From Nocardia jiangxiensis NBRC 101359 (GTDB lineage Bacteria; Actinomycetota; Actinomycetes; Mycobacteriales; Mycobacteriaceae), in the NCBI RefSeq assembly GCF_000308615.1, contig NZ_BAGB01000041.1:310001-374000 (forward strand): a stretch of 64,000 nt of DNA, given 5' to 3'. Made by a program: the position numbers and the translations under genes. The notes below the pieces were generated by a model, which saw only the letters and a program-made list of their open reading frames with translations, did no database searches and was not told where the DNA came from. Position 1 is the stretch's first letter. Each line of letters begins with the position of its first letter. Positions 45,029 to 52,232 of the stretch are shown here, piece by piece.

Positions 45029-45235
45029 GTACTAGAGGGTAATGGGAAGCACGGACAAGTCCGACGACAGCGCCGGGCCTCAGGCGCCGGAAGTGGTCCG
45101 CGCCACACTCGATCCGGGCACCCGGTCGGCCCGCCACACGGTATGCCCGAAATTCGCAACCCGCCCCGCCCAACACGGACACGCTGTCGGCAATATGCCA
45201 TGAACAGCAGGGCCTGTACACCGTAGGCTGACCGG

Positions 45236-46123
45236 GTGAACGCCAGTGCATCACCCGATCCGGACCTGCCGACGTTGCGCGATCCGGTGCTCGTCGCCGC
45301 CTTCGAGGGCTGGAACGACGCCGCCGACGCCGCCAGCGGCGCCATCGAGCATCTGGAACTGATCTGGGACGCCGAACCTCTCGCCGAACTCGACTCCGAG
45401 GACTACTACGACTACCAGGTGAACCGGCCGACGGTCCGCCAGGTCGACGGCGTGACCCGTGAGATCCAGTGGCCCGCCACGACGCTGTCGGTGTGCTCGC
45501 CGCCGGGCAGTGAGCGCGATGTGGTGCTGTTACACGGGATCGAACCGAATATGCGATGGCGCAGTTTCTGTGACGACATTCTCGAACTCGTGGAGCAACT
45601 GCGGGTGACCACCGTGGTCATCCTCGGCGCGCTGCTCGCCGATACCCCGCACACCCGCCCCGTCCCGGTCACCGGAACCGCCTACAACAAGGAGGCGGCC
45701 GAGCAGTTCAGCCTCGAGCAGACCCGCTACGAGGGGCCGACCGGGATCACCGGCGTCCTACAGGACGCCTGCGTTCGCGCGGGCGTCCCGGCGGTGTCGT
45801 TCTGGGCGGCCGTGCCGCACTACGTCTCGCAGCCGCCCAACCCCAAGGCCACGATCGCACTGCTGCACCGGGTCGAGGAGGTCCTGGACATCGAGGTCCC
45901 GCTGGGTGAGCTACCCGCCCAGTCCGAGGACTGGGAGTCCGCGGTGGACGAGATGACCGAGGGTGACGACGAGGTCAGCGAGTACGTGCGCTCGCTCGAG
46001 GAACGCGGTGACGCGGCGGTCGACCTGAACGAGGCCATGGCCAAGATCGACGGCGACGCGATAGCCGCCGAGTTCGAGAAGTACCTACGCCGCCGCGGCG
46101 GCCCAGGGGGATTCGGGCTGTAA
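45236..46123 (+). CDS. PAC2 family protein
   Basis: This 295-residue PAC2-domain protein corresponds to Rv2125 in position beside metH. It starts LRDPVLVAAFEGWNDAADAASGAIEHL and has VVLLHGIEPNMRWRSFCDDI, VVILGALLADTPHTRPVPVTGTA and a C-terminal acidic helix before KYLRRRGGPGGFGL. PAC2 is related to proteasome-assembly chaperones of eukaryotes and archaea, but bacterial members have no proven role in assembly. The GTG start lies 207 bases from divergent metH. Confidence 0.88.
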   Translation: MNASASPDPDLPTLRDPVLVAAFEGWNDAADAASGAIEHLELIWDAEPLAELDSEDYYDYQVNRPTVRQVDGVTREIQWPATTLSVCSPPGSERDVVLLHGIEPNMRWRSFCDDILELVEQLRVTTVVILGALLADTPHTRPVPVTGTAYNKEAAEQFSLEQTRYEGPTGITGVLQDACVRAGVPAVSFWAAVPHYVSQPPNPKATIALLHRVEEVLDIEVPLGELPAQSEDWESAVDEMTEGDDEVSEYVRSLEERGDAAVDLNEAMAKIDGDAIAAEFEKYLRRRGGPGGFGL

Positions 46124-46126
46124 TTT

Positions 46127-46346
46127 TTGCCTCCGCTTCGCTCCGGCGGGGCGACGCACCCAACGGCGAAGCGTCTCCGTGCGCCGGAACTCGCCCGCGA
46201 AGCGATAGGCAAAACAACAGCGCTCCAAGGTTTTCGGCGCGGCTCGCCGTTCCGGGGGTGCCGCGTAGGCGACGAAGGAGCAAGCGGCGCCCCCGGAACG
46301 GCGAGCCCTAGGGCGCCGAAAACTCGCCGGAGCGAAGCGGAGGCAA
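46127..46346. repeat. Nested inverted-repeat element
   Basis: Outer perfect 22-base arms lie at 46127-46148 (starts TTGCCTCCGCTTCGC) and 46325-46346. Inside them an almost perfect second pair lies at 46230-46264 and 46284-46323, 35 paired positions with one mismatch and a CTAGG bulge (46308-46312). A third, degenerate copy of the outer right arm lies at about 46189-46214. The whole 220-base unit could fold into stacked hairpins. It is not an insertion sequence; no transposase is present. It resembles a MITE-like or REP-like non-coding repeat. Confidence 0.75.
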
Positions 46347-46649
46347 GTTGGACACGGTCCAGACTCTCGCTTCTGCCTCGTCGGCCAACTTGGCCAGCAG
46401 GATCTCGCGCGGGATGGTCTGTCCTGCCAGGTGCTCCAGGGACGGGACCATGACGTGGTGTGCGTCTGCGCGCTTGAGCTCGGCGGTCAGCTCCGCGAAG
46501 GCGGTGCCGTCACCGGTTGTCGATTCATGGAACGTCGCGGCGAAGCACATCCCCGCAGAACTGGCGAGGCTGCACATGGCGTCCTCGAGCTCCTCGGAGT
46601 CGCCTCCGGCCAGTTCGTCACGCACATACCCGTAGATCAACGCTTCCAC
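46308..46649 (-). CDS. Small resolvase-like protein of unknown function
   Basis: This 113-residue protein has a serine-recombinase N-terminal-like fold: EALIYGYVRDELAGGDSEELEDAM, GMCFAATFHESTTG and AFAELTAELKRADAHHVMVPSLEHLAG. It lacks the usual catalytic Ser after the first strand and has no DNA-binding C-terminal domain, so it is unlikely to recombine DNA. The GTG at 46649 has GGAGG 5 bases upstream. The last twelve residues (LPPLRSGEFSAP) and the stop are encoded by the inverted-repeat element. Similar small proteins are common in actinobacteria near XRE regulators; one lies divergently here. Confidence 0.7.
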   Translation of the reverse strand: MEALIYGYVRDELAGGDSEELEDAMCSLASSAGMCFAATFHESTTGDGTAFAELTAELKRADAHHVMVPSLEHLAGQTIPREILLAKLADEAEARVWTVSNLPPLRSGEFSAP

Positions 46650-46820
46650 CCGAACCTCCGTTGGGATCTGGATAGGGATTCGCTGTTCTGTTGTCGGACC
46701 CCCGCACGCGGCGGGGCACTGCTCGACGAGATATCGCTGCTCGTTCGATCCGATACCACTGCTTCGGCGGTACCGCGCGGGCCGGAAATCGACCCGCTTC
46801 GAGCATGCGCCATCGACAAA

Positions 46821-46849
46821 TGTAATTGCAGATGTCAATGCGCTGACAT
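46821..46849. promoter_or_regulatory. Palindrome and direct repeats before XRE gene
   Basis: ATGTCA-N6-TGACAT (46832-46849) is a perfect 6+6 palindrome. Its left half is also part of a direct repeat, TGTAATTGC (46821-46829) and TGTCAATGC (46833-46841), 12 bases apart. The site lies in the 251-base divergent gap, 52 bases before the XRE start, and is the likely operator for that regulator. Confidence 0.5.
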
Positions 46850-46900
46850 TCGGATGCCCTATCCGGGCCATCTGGAGTTAACTGGTGGGATACTGACCGC

Positions 46901-48133
46901 GTGGCCGCTGGTGACGATCGACCCGTCTGGGCAGTCAGGATGCGTTCGGAACGAGATGCCAGGGGGTGGTCACAAACCGAAGCGGTTCGCGCGATGCGCG
47001 CCAAGTCCTCGCACAATCTGCCGACCGACAGCACGTTGCTACGCAACTGGCGGCGCTGGGAGTCGGGCGAATCGCGTCCGGACGAGTTCTACGCGCCGAT
47101 CATCGCCGCCGCCTTCGACACCGTCACAGCGGCGTTCTTCCCCAAGGCCCGCCCGAGCCGGGACGACGAGTTGCTGTCCTCCACCGGGATGGACACGCTC
47201 GAGTTCCTCGGCCGGCTGCGCATGTCCGACGTCTCGGCGGCCACCCTGGACGCCATCCGGATCACCGCCGAACGGCTGTGCTGCGAATATCCGTGCAGCG
47301 ATCCGCGCACCCTGCATGGCGAAGGCACCGCGTGGCTGCGGCGCATCACCTCCCTGCTGGACGGCCGGTTGACCTTGGCGCAGCATCGCGAGGTGCTGGT
47401 CCTGGCCGGATGGGTCGCACTGCTGGTGGGTTGTCTGGACTACGACCTGGGCCGACGCACCGAGGCCGAGGCCACCCGCCGTGCGGCGCTGTCCCTGGGC
47501 CAGGAGGCCGACCACGTCGAGATCGTCGGCTGGGGTGCGGAGATGGCCGCCTGGTTCGCCCTCACCCAGGGCAACTACCGCGGCGCGATCGACGCCGCGG
47601 GCGCCGCTTTGGCAAGCACTCAGCAACTCGCCGTCGGTGTCCAGCTCGCCGCGCAGCAGGCCAAGGGCTGGGCACGGCTGGGTGACCGCACGGCGATGGA
47701 GGCGGCGCTGCGGCGGGGGCGCGCGATCCTGGAGCGCCTCGACCATCCGGTCAACTTGGACAACCACTTCGTCGTGGATCCGCAGAAGCTCGACTTCTAC
47801 GCCATGGACTGCTGCCGCGTCATCGGTGAGGACCAGTTGGCGCGAAACTATGCGCACCAGGTGCTCCGGGCCTCCACGGGCCCCGGCGACACCATCCTCA
47901 AACCCATGCGGGTCTCCGAGGCCCGGCTGACCCTGGCCGTGGTGGCCGTGCGCGAGGGCGAACTCGACCGGGCCGTGGACGAGGGCCTGCGCGCGTTCAC
48001 CGGAACCCGGCGCTCGCTGCCGTCGCTGATGTGGATCGCGGGCGAAACCGCACGGGAGATGATCGCGCACTATCCCGAGGACGCTCGCACCCACGCCTAC
48101 CTCGATCAGTTGCGTGAGGTGGCAACACCGTAG
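46901..48133 (+). CDS. XRE-family regulator with TPR-like C-terminus
   Basis: This 410-residue protein has an N-terminal lambda-repressor-like HTH (WAVRMRSERDARGWSQTEAVRAM, then STLLRNWRRWESGESRPDEFYAPIIAAAF; about 9-75). About 300 residues of helical, tetratricopeptide-like repeats follow (for example YDLGRRTEAEATRRAALSLG, GNYRGAIDAAGAAL and EGELDRAVDEGLRAF). Such regulators are numerous in actinomycetes. The GTG at 46901 begins close behind a possible -10, so the mRNA may be leaderless. It is divergent from the resolvase-like gene and 23 bases ahead of the DUF2127 gene on the same strand. Confidence 0.82.
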   Translation: MAAGDDRPVWAVRMRSERDARGWSQTEAVRAMRAKSSHNLPTDSTLLRNWRRWESGESRPDEFYAPIIAAAFDTVTAAFFPKARPSRDDELLSSTGMDTLEFLGRLRMSDVSAATLDAIRITAERLCCEYPCSDPRTLHGEGTAWLRRITSLLDGRLTLAQHREVLVLAGWVALLVGCLDYDLGRRTEAEATRRAALSLGQEADHVEIVGWGAEMAAWFALTQGNYRGAIDAAGAALASTQQLAVGVQLAAQQAKGWARLGDRTAMEAALRRGRAILERLDHPVNLDNHFVVDPQKLDFYAMDCCRVIGEDQLARNYAHQVLRASTGPGDTILKPMRVSEARLTLAVVAVREGELDRAVDEGLRAFTGTRRSLPSLMWIAGETAREMIAHYPEDARTHAYLDQLREVATP

Positions 48134-48156
48134 CCGGGCCTTGTTACGCTCCCCCA

Positions 48157-48921
48157 ATGGATTTCAGTCTGCGGTCCTGCTCGTGGCGGGGGCATGCCAC
48201 CTACGCGCCCGACGAGACCGAACTCGCTGCACGCCTGCATGTTTCGACACCGGCCGGAATCGCGTGGCGGTGTCTGCGCTGCGGCGACTTCGTCGTCGGC
48301 GATCCCGTGGGCAGCGGTCCGGCCGACGAGGCGCCGGAGGTGCCGCGCGGGCGGCTGCTGCGGGACCGGTTCATCATGCGGTTCCTGGCGATCGAGCGCA
48401 TTCTGCGCGGTCTGGTCTTCGTCGCGCTCGGCGCGGGGGTGTTCAAGGTGCGCAATTCGCAGCATCAGCTGCGCGCGGCATTCGACAAGGAGATGCCGCT
48501 GATCCAGCCGCTGGCCGATCAGATCGGCTGGAATCCGGACAATTCGAAGATCGTGCACTTCATCGAACAGGGATGGAAGCTCTCGCCGACGGTGCTCACC
48601 CTGATCGCGGTCGGACTGCTGGCCTACGCGGCCATCGAATTCATCGAGGCGGTCGGGCTGTGGCTGGCTCAGCGCTGGGGCGAATACTTCGCGGTCATCG
48701 CGACCGCGATCTTCCTGCCGCTGGAGATCTACGAGCTGACCGAGAAAGTCACCGTGTTGCGCGCGGGTGCGCTGCTGATCAATATCGCTGCGGTGCTGTG
48801 GCTGCTGTGGTCCAAGCGACTGTTCGGAATCAACGGCGGCGGGCGCGCGTACCACGCCGAACACAACGAGGCGAGCCTGCTCACGGTGGAGCGGTCGGCC
48901 GTCGCGCTGCCCGCGTACTGA
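48157..48921 (+). CDS. DUF2127 membrane protein
   Basis: This 254-residue protein begins with a cysteine/histidine-containing segment (RSCSWRGHATYAP then WRCLRCGDFVVGDP), which may be a small zinc ribbon. Four hydrophobic segments follow (about 88-105, 150-172, 178-195, 206-222), matching DUF2127; the motif RFLAIERILRGLVFVALG starts the membrane part. Function is unknown. It ends only 3 bases before the Wadjet jetA gene, so the two are probably cotranscribed. Upstream lies the XRE regulator, 23 bases away. Confidence 0.78.
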   Translation: MDFSLRSCSWRGHATYAPDETELAARLHVSTPAGIAWRCLRCGDFVVGDPVGSGPADEAPEVPRGRLLRDRFIMRFLAIERILRGLVFVALGAGVFKVRNSQHQLRAAFDKEMPLIQPLADQIGWNPDNSKIVHFIEQGWKLSPTVLTLIAVGLLAYAAIEFIEAVGLWLAQRWGEYFAVIATAIFLPLEIYELTEKVTVLRAGALLINIAAVLWLLWSKRLFGINGGGRAYHAEHNEASLLTVERSAVALPAY

Positions 48922-48924
48922 TCG

Positions 48925-50775
48925 ATGACGCCCGACGCGTCGCGGGCTCGGCGCGCCGATGCCGGGGACGCGTCGGCGCCCGCGGGCATCGGTATTACCC
49001 TCGACCCGGTGACCGAGTCCGCTGAAGGATTGCTGCCCGACGCCGCGCCCGCGACGTCCCGGGGTGAGTCCGCGGTGACGCGCACCTCCGGGACGGTCGC
49101 GCCGGCCTCGGGCACGGACCGATCAGCGCAGGATTCGGGCCCGGCCGCGACTGCGGAGGCACTGTTCGACGGTGCGGCGCTTCCGCGCGGTCGCGTGGTG
49201 TTCGCCCCGGCCGGGATCGACGCCGCGGCGGCCGAGGATCGGTTGCGGCTGTTCACCTTCGCCACGGCCGAGAAGCGCGGTGAGTATCTGTGGGTGTTGC
49301 GGGCGTTCGATCAGGCCCGCGCCGCCTACGTGGTGCTGCTGCACGCCAACGATGTCGCCGATACGCTGACCCGATTCCCGGACGCGCCGCGACTGTCCGC
49401 GGCCGAGGTGGGTCCGCTGCTGGAACAGCTGCATCAGTGGGGTGTACTCGAGCGCAGCTACGACGGCACCCGCGCGGCGACCCTGGCCGAATATCGCAAC
49501 CGGCACTTCGTCTATCAGTTCTCGCAGAGCGGATATCACGCTTATCGCGCGGTGTCGGAGGTTCTCGGCGCACGCCTGGACGAGGCTGCTCTGTCGCGGC
49601 TGGTCCTGCCGGAGTTGCTGACCGATCTGCAGGCCCTGGCCCAGGCCAACCGCGCCGGTGACGCCGAACGCGTCTACCGGATCCTGAATCGTCTCGATAC
49701 CACCCTGTCCGAACTGGCCGAACGCGCCGCGCACTTCTATCTGACCCTCGGGGATCTGGTGCGCACCACCGAGGCGACGCCGGAATCCTTTCTGGCACAC
49801 AAGGATGCGCTGTTGGCGCATATGCGCGAATTCAGTATGGACCTGGCGCGCTTCGCCCCGCGGCTGGCGGCGGCGATCACCGAGGTCGAGGAGACCGCCG
49901 TCGAGGAGATGATCGCGCGAGCCGGGGCCTGTGACGAGCGGGTGCTGCTCAGTGTGGCCGATCGCGAGGAGGATTGGCGCGATCGCTGGCGTGGGCTGCG
50001 CGGCTGGTTCGTCGCCACCGCCGCCGATATCGCTGCGGGCGAAGGCAATTCGGAGACACAGACCAGGTCCGGTGCGAGCCAGACCGAGGCCGAGCGGCTG
50101 CGCGATGCGACGATGAGCGCCATCGCCGCGGTGCTGTCGCTGTTGCGCCGGGTCACCGAGACCCGCAAGGGCGGGGTCAGCCGGGAATCCGCGCTGCGTC
50201 ATCTGGCCGGGTGGTTCACCGCGACACCGACCGCCGAGAGCGCGCACGCACTGTTCGACGCGGTCTTCGGTCTGGGCCGGCCGCGGCATCTGTCGATGGA
50301 ACATCCCGACGCCGATATCATCCCCGCGATCCGATCCTGGTGGGACGCACCACCCTTGGAGATTGCGCGCACCCTCGCCGAGACCGGGCGGCCACCGTCG
50401 CCGGGCGCGCCGTCGCGCATCGCGCGCAACGACGCGGGTATCCGGCGGCTGCGTCAGGCCCAGTTGGACGCCCAGCGCGCCCGCGCGGCCGCCGCGCAAT
50501 CGCTGGCCGCCGCCGATCTGCACGAACGCGTACTGGACGACGGCGAGACCGAGGTGCTGCTGCGCCTGCTCGACGCGGCCTCGACCGCATGGGTTCCGGT
50601 GAGCGGCCGGACCGGCACCTCCGGATCCGACAGCGGGGTCACCCTGACGGTCTCCGAACATCCCGGCTCCACCGTCGTGCGCACCTCGCGCGGGCTGCTG
50701 CACCTGAACAACCGGCGACTGGAGATCCGTGAGAACGGCCGTGCCCGAACGCCTTCCCCGGGGGCGCGCTCGTGA
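48925..50775 (+). CDS. jetA: Wadjet type II subunit JetA (TIGR02677-like)
   Basis: This is the kleisin-like (MukF-type) subunit of an SMC complex that recognises and eliminates plasmid DNA. The 616-residue protein is longer than the ~500 typical of TIGR02677: residues 1-108 are a low-complexity Ala/Ser/Thr/Gly extension, and the conserved part starts at LFTFATAEKRGEYLWVLRAF. It continues with YRNRHFVYQFSQSGYHAYRAVSEVL and the C-terminal HLNNRRLEI. The ATG at 48925 is the first in frame; translation may start later. It overlaps jetB by 4 bases and is 3 bases after the DUF2127 gene. Confidence 0.83.
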   Translation: MTPDASRARRADAGDASAPAGIGITLDPVTESAEGLLPDAAPATSRGESAVTRTSGTVAPASGTDRSAQDSGPAATAEALFDGAALPRGRVVFAPAGIDAAAAEDRLRLFTFATAEKRGEYLWVLRAFDQARAAYVVLLHANDVADTLTRFPDAPRLSAAEVGPLLEQLHQWGVLERSYDGTRAATLAEYRNRHFVYQFSQSGYHAYRAVSEVLGARLDEAALSRLVLPELLTDLQALAQANRAGDAERVYRILNRLDTTLSELAERAAHFYLTLGDLVRTTEATPESFLAHKDALLAHMREFSMDLARFAPRLAAAITEVEETAVEEMIARAGACDERVLLSVADREEDWRDRWRGLRGWFVATAADIAAGEGNSETQTRSGASQTEAERLRDATMSAIAAVLSLLRRVTETRKGGVSRESALRHLAGWFTATPTAESAHALFDAVFGLGRPRHLSMEHPDADIIPAIRSWWDAPPLEIARTLAETGRPPSPGAPSRIARNDAGIRRLRQAQLDAQRARAAAAQSLAAADLHERVLDDGETEVLLRLLDAASTAWVPVSGRTGTSGSDSGVTLTVSEHPGSTVVRTSRGLLHLNNRRLEIRENGRARTPSPGARS

Positions 50776-52232
50776 TCCACGCCCGCACAATAGATTCGCT
50801 CACCCTGGACAACTATCAGCGCGCTGCCCGGGTGATTCTGGCCAATCATCTCGTGACGCGCAGTTATCCGGATCGGATCGCCCTGCCGCTACTGCGTCGC
50901 TGGGCCACCGAACTGCGCGAGGATCTGGCCGAACTGTTCGGTTACCGGCTCGAGGTCACCGAGACCACCGCCCGGTTGTTCCCGGTGCTGGATCGGCTCG
51001 ATTCCGGCCGTCCGGCGCGCACGCCGGGTGATCGGCTCTTCGACCGGCGGCGCTATGCGTATCTGTCGCTGGCGCTGGCCGCACTGGGCCGGGCGGGCGA
51101 TCAGATCACCCTGTCCGAACTCGCCGATCAGGTTGCTTCGTACGCGACGCGGGTCGACGGGCTCGAATTGTCCACCGACCGTGCCGCCGATCGCGATGCG
51201 TTCGTCGACGCCGTGGCCTGGCTGGGCGCGCGCGGAGCGCTCACCCTCGCCGATGGTGACGCCGGAGGTTGGGCGGCGGATCCGGAGGCCGGTGAAGCGC
51301 TGTACGACATCGATCGGGCCGTGGTCTTCGCGATCTTCCGGCCGCCGCGCGTACTGCAGCATCTGCGGAGTGTGCGCGGGCTGTTCGAGGACGAATCCGA
51401 CAGCGGCCCCGGTGTTTCCACACCGCAGGCGCGGGCCGCGGATGCCCGCCGGGTGCGGCGTGCACTGGTCGAGCGGCCGGTGGTGTACGCCCAGGAGCTG
51501 TCCGAGTCCGAGCGGGTGCAACTAGGGACGGAGAAGGTCGTCGCCGAGGTGGAGCTGCTCACCGGGCTGCGGGCCGAGCGCCGTGCGGAGGGAGTCGCGC
51601 TGATCGACACCTCGGGGCGTCTCTCCGATGTCCGCTTTCCCAGTACGGGCACTCTCGCCCAGGTCGCGCTGCTGCTGGTCGGCGAGATCGCGGATCTGGT
51701 GCTGGACATCGACAACCCGGTCGAGCGCCGCCACCGGCCCGCACCGGCGAGCACCCTGATCGGCGCGCTGGACGAGGCGATTCCGGAGTCGACCGTGTTC
51801 ACGCCGCTGGTCATTTCCGCCGATCCTACTGCTGCACAGGATGATTCGGACCAGGCAGCCTCGGAGGAGTCCGGCGAGGTCGAGCAGGAGCCGGGGTATC
51901 CGGTCGTGCCGATATCCTGGATCCGCGAAACCGTGCAGGCGCTCACCGATCGCTACGGATCCACCTTCGCCGCGCAGTGGCAGGCCGACGTCCCCGGGCT
52001 GACCCGGGAAGTCCTCGCGCTGCTCGAGCGGCTACACCTGGTCGAGCCACTCGCCGCCGAGGACGAGACGGGTTCCGGCGGAACGGTTTCCGATCCCGGC
52101 CTGTTGATCCTGCCCGCACTGGCCCGCTACCGCGGCGCGGTGGTCACGGTCCGCACGCGCGCCAAGAGCGAACTGTTCGCCTCCGCGACCGCTCTCGGCG
52201 ACCACGCCTATCCGGCACAGAAGGGGAGTTGA
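50772..52232 (+). CDS. jetB: Wadjet type II subunit JetB (TIGR02678-like)
   Basis: This is the KITE-type (MukE-like) subunit that joins the JetA kleisin. The 486-residue protein has the TIGR02678 layout: AARVILANHLVTRSYPD near the start, a winged-helix-like middle (YAYLSLALAALGRAGDQITLSELADQV), ERPVVYAQELSESE and a C-terminal WIRETVQALTDRYG. It is longer than the ~400 I recall for the family. The GTG at 50772 overlaps the jetA stop; its own stop overlaps the jetC start by one base (TGATG), so A, B and C are made together. Confidence 0.83.
   Translation: MIHARTIDSLTLDNYQRAARVILANHLVTRSYPDRIALPLLRRWATELREDLAELFGYRLEVTETTARLFPVLDRLDSGRPARTPGDRLFDRRRYAYLSLALAALGRAGDQITLSELADQVASYATRVDGLELSTDRAADRDAFVDAVAWLGARGALTLADGDAGGWAADPEAGEALYDIDRAVVFAIFRPPRVLQHLRSVRGLFEDESDSGPGVSTPQARAADARRVRRALVERPVVYAQELSESERVQLGTEKVVAEVELLTGLRAERRAEGVALIDTSGRLSDVRFPSTGTLAQVALLLVGEIADLVLDIDNPVERRHRPAPASTLIGALDEAIPESTVFTPLVISADPTAAQDDSDQAASEESGEVEQEPGYPVVPISWIRETVQALTDRYGSTFAAQWQADVPGLTREVLALLERLHLVEPLAAEDETGSGGTVSDPGLLILPALARYRGAVVTVRTRAKSELFASATALGDHAYPAQKGS

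Noticed and set aside
41690..45226. Very long open frame on the plus strand opposite metH (1178 codons)
   Set aside because: It is the complementary reading of a high-GC gene; its translation is His/Arg/Gln-rich and unlike any protein, while metH has all its domains.
45029..45235. Cobalamin riboswitch before metH
   Set aside because: No recognisable B12-box core in the 207-base divergent gap.
46308..46649. Active site-specific recombinase
   Set aside because: No catalytic serine in the expected place and no DNA-binding domain.
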